Assembly: GCA_037043235.1 (NCBI GenBank)
Contig: JAWRVZ010000027.1
Location: forward strand, 5,519,501-5,583,500
DNA length: 64,000 bases
Direction: 5' to 3'
Origin: Rhodeus uyekii
Taxonomy: Eukaryota; Chordata; Actinopteri; Cypriniformes; Acheilognathidae
Shown: positions 25,830 to 40,244 of the stretch, piece by piece
Position numbering within the stretch: the stretch's first letter is position 1
Layout of the letters: each line of letters opens with the position of its first letter
Notes under the pieces: model-generated
What the model was told of the DNA's origin: nothing
Databases searched by the model: none
Seen by the model: the letters and a program-made list of their open reading frames with translations, nothing else
Made by a program: the position numbers and the translations under genes

Positions 25830-28800
25830 ATAATTTGGTTATAATCATTTGAAATAAAAATATTTTGCATATATGTAATTATTATTTTTATTAATAAAAA
25901 ATAAAATAAAAGGCAACAGAAACAACCCAGAGGGGAAAAACAAGACTACTGACTAAAAAACTTAACAGACTGGACTTTACTTGGCAGGACAGGACAGGAC
26001 GGGACGAGACGGGACGGGATAGGTAGCATAACAGGACAAAAAAGACAAGGATGAGACACAGGACAGCAAACAGGAAGGGATTAAATAGGGAGCACATGAG
26101 GAGGATAATGTTGGACAGCTGGGGTAAATAAACTAATAACAAGGAAACAAGGCGGGCGGGGTTACACAATGACAAGACATGAACACGTGGCCAATACGAA
26201 CCCACATAGCCGCGTGTCCACATGAAACAAGAGACTGCGTGCAAACTGCGTGCTAAACATTACACACAGACGAGAGAGAGCGTGGCTCGTGCAAAGCTCG
26301 AAACTGCGCAGATTCACATGATGTATAGTGCACAACAAAGACGAACACAAGGATCATGAATGTCCGAACCCCGACACAAAACTGAAACTGAACAAGAACA
26401 GTCTCTGTATCCCACATCATAACCCGCACATAAGATGCCACACAGACAAGAGAGCGCGCGACTCGACATTCAAAGCCGCGCGCACCCACAAAACATGAGA
26501 CATTACGGTAGTGTCAGAACTGTTCCACATCACCAAGAAAATGACTAGAATGTGGCAGAACCCTGACAAATTAGTGTTCTCATCCGATCTTCCTCCTCCA
26601 TCATCTGACCTTCATTCAACCTGCTTATCTTCCACTCTCATTCACGTTGACCTCTCCATTCTGTGTGTGTTCACAGGATGCCATGGTTGTGATTCTGAAA
26701 AGTCTTTTCCCAGCATGCTTATTCAACATTGTGGGCTTTGGATCCAAGTTCAAAACGCTGTTTGCCACCAGTCAGAGCTACAACGAGGTAGGTCACCCGC
26801 AGGGACCCACGGTCAGCGTCCTCAATCACTGTCCTCATTAGATCTGCAGTTACACAGAGATGCTCGGGATGGTCAATGTTTATGTTTTCTGCTGGGATCT
26901 GGGTTTATATAATGCATTTCAATTCAAGTTTCTGATTGATAAAAACTCTGCGTATTCAGTAGTCTCTGTGGCAAATAGTTATTTCTTTTAAGCATAAATC
27001 TAATACAAATTTACTGTGGATAATGGGAAAAAGGCCAGTGTTGGGCAGAAGGTGCTCCCCGTTCCTCTTCTTTCATAGTATCTGACGGAAAACAAGACAA
27101 GTCGTTTTGAAGTTGAAAGCTTTGTTAAGAAGTATTTCCTACTCAAGCAAGGTGGTATTTGACTGGTATGTGCTTTCCCAGGGAAAGCAAGAACGGATTA
27201 GAATTCCAATGTGTTCCTTGAATGCAATGTAAGTCGCTTTGGATAAAAGCGTTTGCCAAATGCATAAATGTAAATGTAAATGGTTAAACCTATGCAAAAA
27301 GAGCAGACTGGGAGTGGCATTGGATGACAACATGACAACATGTAAGGTAAAAAGGTTTTCTCTAGTTAGGTAGCAGAGATTTAATCTCCCTTCTTCCACA
27401 CAGGTAGCCAAGTTTTATTGAATGCCCATTTTGTCAGCAGTGAATTACCCCTTTAATAAACCTCATTTATTCCACAGGAGAGCTTGGCGTTGGCTTATGA
27501 ACACGTAAAGAAGATAAGGGCCGACATGGGCGGCACAAACATACTGGCTCCTCTCAACTGGATCCTACGGCAGCCCATGCAGAAAGGTCATCCTCGCCTG
27601 CTCTTCCTCCTGACCGATGGAGCTGTCAGTAACACAGGGAAGGTTATTGAGTGTCTGCGCAGCCACGCCAGGTTCACCAGGTCAATGTTTGCACATTTAC
27701 ATGCATTTGACGGATACTTCTATCAAAAGCAAATCACATTGCATTTAAGGTAGATCTCATGTGGCACATGCAAAAGAGTTTGGAAGCCATCGCTGAGTTT
27801 GACAGGATATACAGTATATTTAAAACAGAATTATATTGAGAACTTTTTACAATTAAGGAAAAAAAAGAAAGAAAACTTTTATACTTTTTATATTTATTTA
27901 TTAGTATTTATTAAAATTTAGAATTTATGCTGGCTTTTATTTTTTATATTTGTAAATTTTTATTGCTTTTTTATTTAGCTTTAATACATTTTTATTTCAA
28001 TTTTAGTCATTTTTGCACTTGAACTTGAGTTGCCTTGGAAAATTAAAAAAAATATATTTTTTTACATTACTAATTCAGTTAACAATAATAACACTGATTG
28101 TGAAATTGATCCGATTGATTCAATGTTTTTTTTTTTAATTTAAAAAATATACTGAAGACATGTAACTGGAAACTAAAGTTGGAATACTGACAAAATAACA
28201 TATTTAAAAATATGTAAATGCTTTACATTTACATAATATATTTAAATTTACATTGCAGACATTAAAGGAACAGTTTACCCAAAAATGAACATTATGGAGT
28301 TATTACTTCACCTCATAAAAGTCTATTTTTGTCATTAGGGTTCAATGTTTTTTGTGCCGAAAAAAATGAACATCATAAAAGTTTGGAACAACATAAGTGA
28401 CTAATAACAGAATAATAATTTTTTTAATATACTAGCTCTGTTGAATAGATCCTAAAATATCATATTGAACAGAATATGCTATCATTACATGCTCTCTTTT
28501 TTGTGCTAACCATCTCCTGGTTTCAATATGTTTTCATTTACAGTATATGGATTCGTACAGACTTCAGTTCAAAATATCATATTTTATTCTCCACAGATGA
28601 AAGCCATATGCTTTTGGAATGATTTGCAGATTAAATGATGATGATGATGATGATTAAAATTAATTTATTTTTATGTTTGGGTGAACTAATCCTTTAATAT
28701 CATAGGTTCAAGGATAAAGAGCTGCAGAACTATTCAGGTAATAAGATCATAATCAGATCAGCACAGATGCTAGCGACGGTAAATTGATGTCTCTGTCTAA

Positions 28801-31800
28801 GCCTTTTATATCCCCACTAGCCATAACGCTGCGGCTTTGTTTCCGCACTCAGTTGCTTCCATCTTCCACCTCTAGTCAGTTTGTCACATGCCGAGATGTT
28901 CACCTGAGAGAAGCACTTCTTTTCTTCCTTGTCCTCCTAGAGCAGACGCGAAAATAGCTTTCTTTCAAAAGAATGGAGGTTTTAACCACCATTCCTGCAG
29001 GACAGTAGACACAAGCTGAGGTCAGACACAATGACGATAGCTGGGAAATGTCACTGCAGCGTAATTTCTACCTTAAACAGCACTTGCCCTCCATAGACGA
29101 TCGAGATTAATCACAAATGTGTCTCACTGCACTCATTTCTCTGCTGTGGGGACACGACTCGGCTTTCTTTGCTTGTTAGGGAAGAATGTTTCTCAGTAAA
29201 CTGATCAGACGCAGAGATTGCCAGTCCACACTTTAGTTGGTGGACAGATATATTCCCTGTTAGTGCACTGAGCAAACAGTGCATCTCGTATCTCGCATGC
29301 AGTGAGCCACAGATGTTGCTGCCTACGCTGACGGTCACACATCTTCAAATACTACTGTTTGCCTTCAGATGCCGTGCATCAGATCCCGTGTGTTTTACAG
29401 ACCTCAGTGAGGGGGAAATCTACAGATTGTAAAGAAATTTAAAATATAATATATCTTCAAAAGATTACAAAACCTAGTGCGCTGCCTACCTAGACAGCAT
29501 TTTAATGCATCCTAGACACGGTAGAAGAACAAACGCATCTTCATGTCCGAAACTTGCATCAACACTCCCATTACGAGTTTGTTCAGAAGCAATTGCCAAA
29601 TTGTAAGGTAATCGCAGAATGGGGACTAGATCACTGAAAAAAAAGATGATGGATGAGTATTTCTTTTATTTATACTGAATTTTATGCATGTCCATTCATT
29701 ATTGCTTATATACTTAGATATTTAAATTGAAATTAGTTCTCTTAATCAGCCTAAGCTGGTAATTTTTCAGGCTGGTCTCCCATCTTAAACCATGTAAGAC
29801 TTTTTCATTATAATTGTAAGCCTCTGTGCCTGCTTGAATGTTATATGTCGATTTAGAAGCTTACTAAAGGAGGCAGCTGTATAAGTTTTGATTTGATGCA
29901 TACTATTCTAATAAACAATATGAATGAGTTGCTTTCTGGCGTTCTTACAGCACACTTGCCAGTCCTTGAATTAATAAACCAATAAAATTCAGAGAATTAC
30001 ATTTATTTTGTCTGGCAGAGCATCACTAAGTTGAGATTCAAGTTCAGTTTCTTCATTATGTGATGCTCTTCTGATATTTTCATGGACTCACCGCACCTGT
30101 CCTCTGTCTGTGTATGTGTGTGTGTGTGTGTGTGTGTGTTTGCATCATGGCAGGTGTTACACATTCGGCATAGGCCAAGGTGCGTGCAGGAGGCTGGTTT
30201 TAGGACTGTCCGCTGTTTCCAGAGGCACAGCAGAGTTCCTGGCAGAAGGGGAACGACTGCAGCCCAAGGTCTTCATTTCCTCTGACATGTTTATCTTCCA
30301 CAACAACAGCCTGTTATTTGGAATGTCACTGCAAAGCAATTACAGCAGCCACGTAAATTGAAGAGTGTCCAAATGCATTAGCAAATAACAATTTGCTTTG
30401 TTTAGTCAAACATAAATCAGGATAATAATCAAAGCTGACAGCATATTTAATGTTTGTTCCTTCTCTCCCTGGTGTTTAAGACAGACATCTATACTTGTTT
30501 TATTTAACATTTATAGTACATTTATAGACTGTGCTCCCTTGATTAATAATACTAGGTGGTATTTGACCTTATTTGTACCATTGGCAGATGATTAAATCGC
30601 TGAAGAAGTCCATGACATCAGTACTGACTGACATCTCCATTGAGTGGCTGTATCCAGAGACAAAGGAGATCCTGCTCTCTCCAGTGGGGGCGACCTGTCT
30701 GTTCCCTGGTGACCGGCTGATTGGATACAGTGTGGTCTGTGATACCTCCCGATATCACTCCAACCCCAAATCAGTAAGTCATCCATCATTCGTTCGTAAT
30801 AATTATAATATATTTTAATATTATTTTTTAGAAAATATTGTTATTTTAAAATATACTTTATTTTGATCAAGTATAATACTGTAACAATTGGTACTCACAG
30901 GCAGAAATCAAAATGCTTGTCTTTAATAAGAGTAGTTGTACAGGCAGGGGTAATCAGGACAGGCAGAGAACATACACAAACGATTTTCCAGGCAAGGGTC
31001 AGAAAGGCAGGCAGACAGAATCAGGTACGATAATCCAGGCGGGGAAGTCAAGACAGGCAGATAACATACACGAGCAATAATCCAGGCACAGGTCGGGGCA
31101 GGCAGACAGAATCAATGACGGGTAAACAGCAGAAACAGTAACAAGAGATAAGGCACAGGAATAAACGCTCAGAAATGTTAGCAATGCTAGAATAAGACTT
31201 CGCAATGTGTGTGCATGGGTGTGGGTCCTTTATAGTCCATGTAATGGTTCGCAGCTGGTGCGATAATCAGTCCAATGAACAGCATCATGGGAAATGTAGA
31301 GTGTGTGTGTGTCAGTATACGTGTGAGCTCCCTCCGGTGGCCAGAGAGGGGAGGCGCGGAGCTCGTATTCATAACAAACACACACAAAATATACACATAC
31401 CACCCAAATTCTAAAAAAATGTCAACAACAATAATAATAGCTATTATTATTTAGGAAGATAATATTGTTATTATTTGAAACTATAGTCACTTTTGATATA
31501 ATAACGAATATACACTAAAAAACACAGCAACGGTTAATCTGTAATTATTATACTAAATTTTTATACTATTTTTTATAATTATTTTCATTATTTTGATATT
31601 GTTTGAAAATATACTTTATTTTGATGTAATATTGAATAAACAGATTGTTATTATTATTATTTAGATAGATAATATTGTCATTAATATTAAAATGTTCTGT
31701 ATTTTAATATAATTTAACAGATTATTATTATTTAGATAGATGATACTTATATTATTTTAAAATATACTGATTCTGCATTCCTCAAGTTGTAAGTTGCTTT

Positions 31801-34800
31801 GGATAAAAGCATCTGTTAAATGAATAAATATAAATGTTTTTGTTAATGAAAATATACATAATTATTATCGTTTATAATATATATTTGTTCATGCAAATAT
31901 AGATTTTAAGCGAAAACAAAAAGTTCAGAGTTTCTACAATATCTTTTCTCCGTTGTAACAGGACAAGCGGAGACGATACAGCATGATGCGTTCCAACGAG
32001 TCCACCAGTTCCGTGTTCTATCACTCTCAAGAGGAGGATGCTGGGAAGGTTTATTGTGACGGTCAGGGGCCACACAGGGACAATCAAGTCGGCTCGTTGT
32101 TTGACGGTTGCCAGGAGACCACGTCTGAGAGCAGTCCTATTGCCACAGAGCAAGACATTATGGGTAAAGTACAGCACTATATGAAATAAACATGTTCCAT
32201 ACAGGTAGTCCATTCGACTTGTGTTCTATTTTCATTTTTGGGAGAACTATTCTTTAAAGTATCCTGAGGAAAGAGAATAAAAGAGTTATCTTCAAGAAGT
32301 CCGCAAAATACTATATAAGTATATAAGAAATACTATACTCTATAAGAAATTAAATGTGCTAAATTAGTTTTTCGTTGTTGCTTTTGCACAGGAACTGACA
32401 CAAGCACCTCTCCGAGAAGACGAGCATACAGCACCAATCAGATCACTGATTACAACCCCATGAAGAAGGCCTACACCCCCAGTGACCCCAGCTCAGTGGT
32501 GGGCAAAAACCCTCTTAGACGAGCAAAAGTCCAGGAGCTCATCGGTCAGAATCATCCTGACTATGGAGCTCAGTGGAAAACGGACTACCAGGTCGGTAAA
32601 TGCTACAGCATAAGGCCCGAAGCATGTGCTGTACAAATATGTGAACTCAAATGCTTCTAGCTATGTGAGTTTGATTTGTGCCTATAGAATTAGCATCAGG
32701 GAAGCTACTTTGAAAAGTACTTTGTCATTTTAACATAATTTAAAGTAGTTAGGCTACAGTACTCTAAAAGCTAGAAACAGTACGTTTTTTTGCACACTCA
32801 ATTCCAGTTAGGTGCATTTAGTCTAACATTTATATCAAACATATTTATTCTCTGACTTTTGGCAAATTGTTTTGTGCTGTTGTTGTTGTTTTTGATTTTT
32901 TTTTTTTGTGTGTGCATTTTTCCATGAACACAAATTTCCTGTGGTTTTAACAAAAAAACACAGCAAAACAACTAGACCGACTAATATATAAAAAGTAAAA
33001 AGTAATAAAAAAAATTTTTTAAATGACACTGCATATTTGTTTTTTATAAATAAAGTATAGATTAATCAATATTAAAGCTACAAAACGTTTTCAGTCAAGA
33101 TCAGTGAGTTATTTTCTTTTTTGTTTGTTCTTTGATTAAAATTAATGACAGACTGCAGCAGGTTTATTAGGCTGCTGTCACTTTAAGATCTCATGCAGGA
33201 TCCAATGTGCTGCTACACCTGCGTTTTCAATCTCAGCTGTTTACGTTTACTTAAGACAAAACTTACGGGCTCATACTGTTTTTATATTTTTACTCAATTT
33301 TGTGTACGTTTGTAAGTTCAAGCGTAAAAATGAGTTTCACGGCAAAAGTAAAATGAATAAGCCGTAGGCTGAAGGAAATGCAAATTCACAACTCAAACAA
33401 ACCTTTCAGCTGCGGTGCAGAAGGATCGGACGCAGAAGAAGAAACTCTTACTTCAGCAATAAAAAGAAAAACAAATGAAAATAGATTTTTGCTAATTTGT
33501 ATTGTTGAATTGGCTTCACAAAAGTCAGTTGCTAATAAACTGACATTAAATGCATAAAGTGCATTGTAGTCCTGATTTCTCTGAATATGGAGAGCTGTCA
33601 TCCAATAAATGGGAAAACAAAGTAATTTGCGTCACTTATTTTAAAAAGTTATACATTTATAAGTAATTAGTTACTTGTTACATGAAAAAGTAATCTGATT
33701 ACACATTTCATGTTACTAGTAATACGATAACCCCAACATTGCTTATATAACACATTACATTATACTATGCAATAAATACTTGGAAAAGATCAAAAAACAT
33801 CTGTATCTGTAATCTCCTTTGTGCATGTGTGCTTAGACACAAAGCAGACGGCATCTATTTAGGAAGTAGTTGTTTCTTTAAAAGAAATATCTGTAGACAG
33901 CCATCTGCTATTGTCGAAGCATCTGCTATGAGATGAGAAGAGCTCCATGGATTCATCTGTTCATTCTGAAGGGGTGATTTGAACTCATTTCTGAGCTCAG
34001 TGATGAGAATGTGATTCATAATTCAATGTTCTTACCGCCACTTCCACACAAATAGAATTTAGATGGCACGGCCAGTGGAAGATGAATTACAGTTCCCTGG
34101 ACATTTAAGCAACGGAAGAATGTGCAAAAAGAAAAATGAGGTGGACACTTTTGTGATGTGCGCCCACACACCTACATAGAAATGCACCTTTGGAATGAAG
34201 AGGGAGAAAAAAAGGTAGTCGCTGTCACAAAAGACATGCCGGTGTTTGAATTGGCTGAAATAACGAGGCCAAAAATATCTTTGACCTAGAGACAAATTAG
34301 TATGTAATCAAGACCACAATGGAGAGGTGTGCATCCTTTGTGACTCATGATGATGGCCTTACTCATTTCATGCATGACAACTGAGCTGAATAGCCAAGGA
34401 AAACCCTTTTGATTCACAACAGGTTGAGCTACATTAGAGGAGACAGTCAAAGAGACACTGTTTTTTTCACCTTGTTTTCCAAAACTCATTTGTTTGACTT
34501 TCCTAAGGCTGATGAACTTGGAGTGGTTGAAATTTATTTTTGAAACAAACATTTGACACAGGACAGCAAACACAGGGAGAATAAATAGGGAACAAACAGG
34601 TAATGATTGAGGACAGGTGGGGCAAATCAACCAACAATGAGGTAACAAGACGGGAGGGGTTACACAATAGATTATCGTCTTGTTTTGTGTGAACGCGCGG
34701 CTTATCAGTTCTCATTGGCTGCGTGTTCATGTCTTGTTTTATTTGAGCACATGGCTCAAGAAAACACACATGAAACACAACAAGACATGAGAACTCAGCT

Positions 34801-37800
34801 GCGTGTTCACACAAAACAAGACGACATGAAACCACGCAGCCAGTAAAAACGAGCTGGGCGCTAAACAGCACAAGACCAAACATGACATAAAAGCTCACGG
34901 TCGATGAGAACACAACAACATATGTGGACAAGAGAGCACGCTGCCCAAACGAACTCGAAACCGAACGAGCACAAGTGATCACTCATAACTCTCACATCAG
35001 AAGACATGCAATTCAAGCTGTGATAATGTTATTTATTATTTGTAAAAATATGTTAATTTTGTTTAGTAATTGCATTCCTCAACATTTTGGGTACTCTGTA
35101 ACATTCTTGTCAGGTTACCAAAAGAACTGCTTCTTTAAAGTTAAACTTGACATTTTAATGTTTAAATAGTATTAAGTAACAAATATTTAGTATTTAAATT
35201 TAATTATCAAATCTTTCTAGTCAGCAATTACCCATTCCTCAACATGTTTCCCTCTCAGAAATAAAGGTATAAAAGCTGTCACTGCGATGGTACTTTAAAA
35301 ACGTTAGTACCATTTCCAACGTAACATTTAGATACTAAGATACTAATACTTTTGGTACCAATATGTACCATTAAGGTACTAATATGCACTCTTTAGGTCC
35401 AAAGGTGTATCTTTTGAAACACTCTTCAGAGTGTTTCTGACAAAGTAATGACCCATCCTGTATTTACTGCTTCTATTTCGTGATATTGTGTTTCGTATTC
35501 TGTGAGTTCAGTGATACTCCCGCATTGCCCGCATCCTGGCAAGAGACATATCGAACATTCTGCCACTTATGTTCATCTTCTGGGGTACAATTAGTTCTGA
35601 CAACTGTGACAAAACCCTTGATGGCCATGATAACATTTCCAATGTCACACTCTCTGAAATGGGGAGAAGATATCAATATTCCAGGCGACTCTGTGCACTG
35701 CCAGCAAATGGCCATGGAAAGTTTATCAAAGTGGGAGTGAGAAATATTACAGATCAGCTATAGCAGTAACAAAAGTCCTTGATTATGGTCCCTCAATGGA
35801 CACAATAATGACTTTAATTGTCCTTATTAGCTCTTCAGCAGGCATATATTTCTCAAATTGCCATTAGACCCAGATGAACAGAGAGCCATGATATATGAAT
35901 TATGGTTATGGCGTATCAAAGAATCATTGTATTCATAAAGTCCCTCTACACAAGGTGGAATAAATTAGATTATGTGCTGCCTTCATGCTTTATGCTGGAA
36001 ATTACCTGGGGAAATTGCATGCTCGACACGAGCATAGAAACACAATTAGACTTTATATTTTTCATAAGCTCAAGAAACATTTTAAAGCAGCTGTTTTGAT
36101 TGGCCACTGGATCTGAATGCAGTACATGAAAAAAGTGAAAAATCAAAATATATATACATTTTATTTTAAGTTTTATTAATTTTATTTTATACAGTACATT
36201 TATTTTAAAATATTTAAATTCAAATATGAAACATTTATTTTTAAAACATTATTTAATAAATAAATATTATTTAAATGTTAAAATTTTACTACAATTTTAT
36301 TTATTATAATCTAATTAGTATTTTAATATTTTCAACTATTTTTATTTAAACCATTTAAATAATAATATTTATATTTTAATATGTAATCATGTTTTAAAAA
36401 ATATTAATATGCCTATTTTTATCATTTAATTTTTATTTAATATTCATATATTTATAAGTTATGACTGATAAATGTTTGATATTATACATTTACAGTATAT
36501 TCTATTTCAAAGTAACATTAATAAAAATGGACATATTTCCCCAAGAAACGAACAGTAACACCTTACTTAAAGCCTTTATAAGTAATGTATTATAAAAGTA
36601 TTTTTAATGCATTAATAATGTCTTGTAATGTACCATGTAATGGATTATATGGTCTCAATAATATTACAATGCATTTTAACAAAAGAGTGAACAAAAGGAC
36701 TTTTGCTCATTTCCCCAAAAGCCACAGCTGGCCAGCCTGTGCGCCACGTCCTCCAGAGGACGCCCCATTCACAAACCTCCAGTGCAACAACAAGAGGATC
36801 CCCAAGGGGAGTCTAAGGCAGATCAGACCCACCCTGGCCCCTCTGCACAGGGACCCGTGGTGGAAGACGGCTCCAGGTCTTCAACGGACAGCCCTTCTCT
36901 AGGCAGCACCGGTGACACAGGTCAGTCCTCAAGTGCAAGAACATAGAAGTCCATTTCTGATGCATATTAATCTCAGCGCTGCATGGGCTCAGAGTTAAAC
37001 TGACGTTTAACACTATAATTTGAATACCCATAATCAGCTGAACAGTGTGGGGGAATGGAGTCACTTAACATGTATGCTGAGTGCAGAAACCACTCATGAA
37101 TTAGCTAATAAGTTGCAGTTGTAAAATCAGTTTTCTCTCTCTTTTTCTATGGTGAATATGCATTTTTCAGCTAGATAAAATTTTTATCAGCTAAGTCATA
37201 CCATGGGCAACTGTAAACACTTAAACTCAAAATATTCAAACCTGGCACATGCATGGAATTTGCAAGAAATATTTATGGAAAGAAAATGGAAAAGTCATTG
37301 AAATTCAGTGGTCAAAAAGTGTGGGAACCCTCAGGTTAAATATAATGCGATGCATATTTTTTTAGAACAGCTTGGTTGTTGATAATTGCAGGTTTGGGGT
37401 CAGTAAGATTATTGTTATTTCTGTTGAAAACAGCTGTACTGCTTCATGACTGCTAGTCAAGTTATAAGTTACAAATTACATGTTTGCACCCCATCCAGCT
37501 GTTAAAAAAAATAAATATCAAAAACAGTCTGATGTACCTTAGTTATGTTTCCCAGCATAGTCATCTAGACTCTGAGGTACCCAATCCTGTTCCTGGAAAT
37601 CTACCTTCCTGCAAAGTTCAGCTCTAATGTCTGCAACACATTGTATGATTTTGGGCTTTTCCCAATGTAGAATGGCCAGTTGTGGCAATTTCTGTGGTCG
37701 TGAGAGTAGTGAGAGTAGTGAGAGAGGTTCAAAGACGGCCATTGTCACGGTCTTTGCGACCAAAGATAGCCTGCGATAATTTTCTGACAGTGTCATAAAT

Positions 37801-40171
37801 TTAGCATGATCATCTCACAGTGTGTTTACTTCTATGACCTACATCTACTAACTAGCCAATAATAATGATCAGTAAGATATAGAGATAAAACGTACCTCAA
37901 GTACCTCTCCATTTGTAAAATTGCCATGCCGAGTTGGCATCTTTTCCCGGGCCTAGTCCATACTCTTCTCTTTCCTCTTTTTTTCAGCGCACATAAAAAC
38001 CACACTTGCCAAAGTGTGATTCATCTTGCTCTATTTGTTTACTACTAGCACATGCTGATAACGTTTTATTCTTCTATACTAACTGTGGCATGCCTCCAGA
38101 AACAGGGTTGGGAAATACTGCATTAAAGTGCTGGAAAGCACAACAAACAAGGTTTAATTTTTACTGTTTTAACTTAAGCCCATTTATGAATTTGGCAACT
38201 GGCTTATGATGTTTTTCTTCAGGGAATGCGTCTGTTAATACTCTGAATATTGTTTAATATCGAACAGATGGCTACACGCATCAGCTTTGCGAAGTGGAAA
38301 CGCCTCAAGATCCTCACACGGCAGAATTCAAAGGAAAGGGAGATTGCAAAGCGGTCATATCCGGACTGCTATGTGGGAAACCCATGAAATGGGAGGTGAT
38401 CTTTGACATTCAACCTAACCTAAAAGGTCGAGAGCGGGAGGAAAAAGTTCATGAAGACCTGTGGAACGAAACCTTCCATCACCTGGCGGGACGCTCCATC
38501 ATTCAAGACTTTGAACATATGGTAGACAAAGAGTGTGAGATTGAGCATGGTGAGGAACTGGACTCTTAATCACTAGTTTAGCATCATTTAGTTTAATGTC
38601 CAGTGTTTAAAACTAAATCCCTCAACTGTGCTGTTTCTTTTAGGTTCTGGGAGAAGGTACCAGCTTTACGCCATCCACACGAGTAAAGCCTGCAACATCT
38701 TGAGCAAATACACAGCGTTTGTACCTATTGATCTGGACAGCAATGAATATTTACCCACCTGCATTGAGTACAGCCACCCTGGTAAGTCATTCTTCTCATT
38801 CATCTGAGCTTACAAGCCCTGTTGAATCATTACATCAAAGATACTGTTCTCAGCGAGAAGAAAACAATGGAGAGCTCAGGGAAACAGAGGAAGCAGTCGC
38901 TCCTGGCTTGAGCTCACAATTAGATTATGGTAATGACTCTTTGTATATTTGTTTATCTCCAGGGGAGGATCATAAACGAAGTTCGCACTGCAGTTCTCGT
39001 TCCGGCAGCAGGAAGACCCGTGGATACTCTGTAGGTCTGGGTCGGTCACAGTCAGGGGGTCTGTCTGGGCAAGATGACGCAGCACTACCCTACAGTAAGA
39101 TTGAAGACAAAATACTGACTATTGTGCTCGTTTATAAGTAAGGAATTCTGGGAAGGAACTTTGATGTCACGCGTTTAGGCAAGGATGAAGATGAAGAATG
39201 ATCCAATGATGAATGATGAAGAGGGAGAACTAAATATACTAGCAGTGATGAACTAATAACAAACACCTGTGATGATTAGTGTCCATGGTGACTGATGAGT
39301 GATGGAAGGATCTAGAACAAAAGAACATGTGACTGAAAAAGGCAAAATAAGAGTCCTGGATTAGTGAAGGCGTGACAATTGATAGGCTTAAAGACACATT
39401 CTCCATATAAAATATGGTAAATGGTTATGAAATTTGGCACTCTTTTTGAGGAGAGTCTCAGCTTTTATCATACCCTATCAAACTCTAGTGCAACCAACAG
39501 GTCAACGTTCACAGATATTTTGTCTTATATTTAACCAGTTATTAGATTTCAGGTCTGAGAATCTTACAAATATGTTGCCATTGTGATGAAAGTTTGATAT
39601 GTCAAACTGCTTTAATAATCCCAATCAGGGAGTGAGGATGTAGTTTTCCAGTGAAATGAAATGTAATAACTGTAGAGGTACCCAAGCAGTTCATTGACCG
39701 TGCTAGTGGTCAAATGTTTAAAAATACATTGGGATAACTTGGCCTAAAGTCATATGTGTCACATTGGTTTTTTTTTTGAATGTCTATCTTATGCTTTTGG
39801 GGGATTCAGATTCACAATATTATTTTTTTTACAATCCTCACATTAAAATGCACTTAGATTTGTGGTTCCTTAGTGTACATTCAGAAAATGGTTTGACTCA
39901 TTTCTGCACCCAAAACTCTTCTTTGACTTGCAGATGTAGACGATGGATCCCAATCCCCCTGCAAAACTCCCTCCTCCTCCAGTTGGGAACAATGTAACTC
40001 TTCTGAAGGTACTTTTCTCTAGCTGGCCTTACTTCGGTTATTACAGTCTCGCAGGTGTCCAAGCATGTCGAACAAACACAGCAGCATCAATCACTCAAGC
40101 TTGTGACTGCTAAATTCATTCATTAGATTTGAGTGCTGACGTGAGTGCTCTTTGGCTTGGAGTGCAGTATA

Positions 40172-40244
<73 letters not shown>

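Noticed and set aside
26511..26912. 133-aa plus-strand frame
   Set aside because: Runs through vwa5b1 exon 8 in the wrong frame; the rest is intron.
34503..34982. 159-aa minus-strand frame
   Set aside because: Lies in an LTR fragment, has no recognised domain and low-complexity hydrophobic composition.
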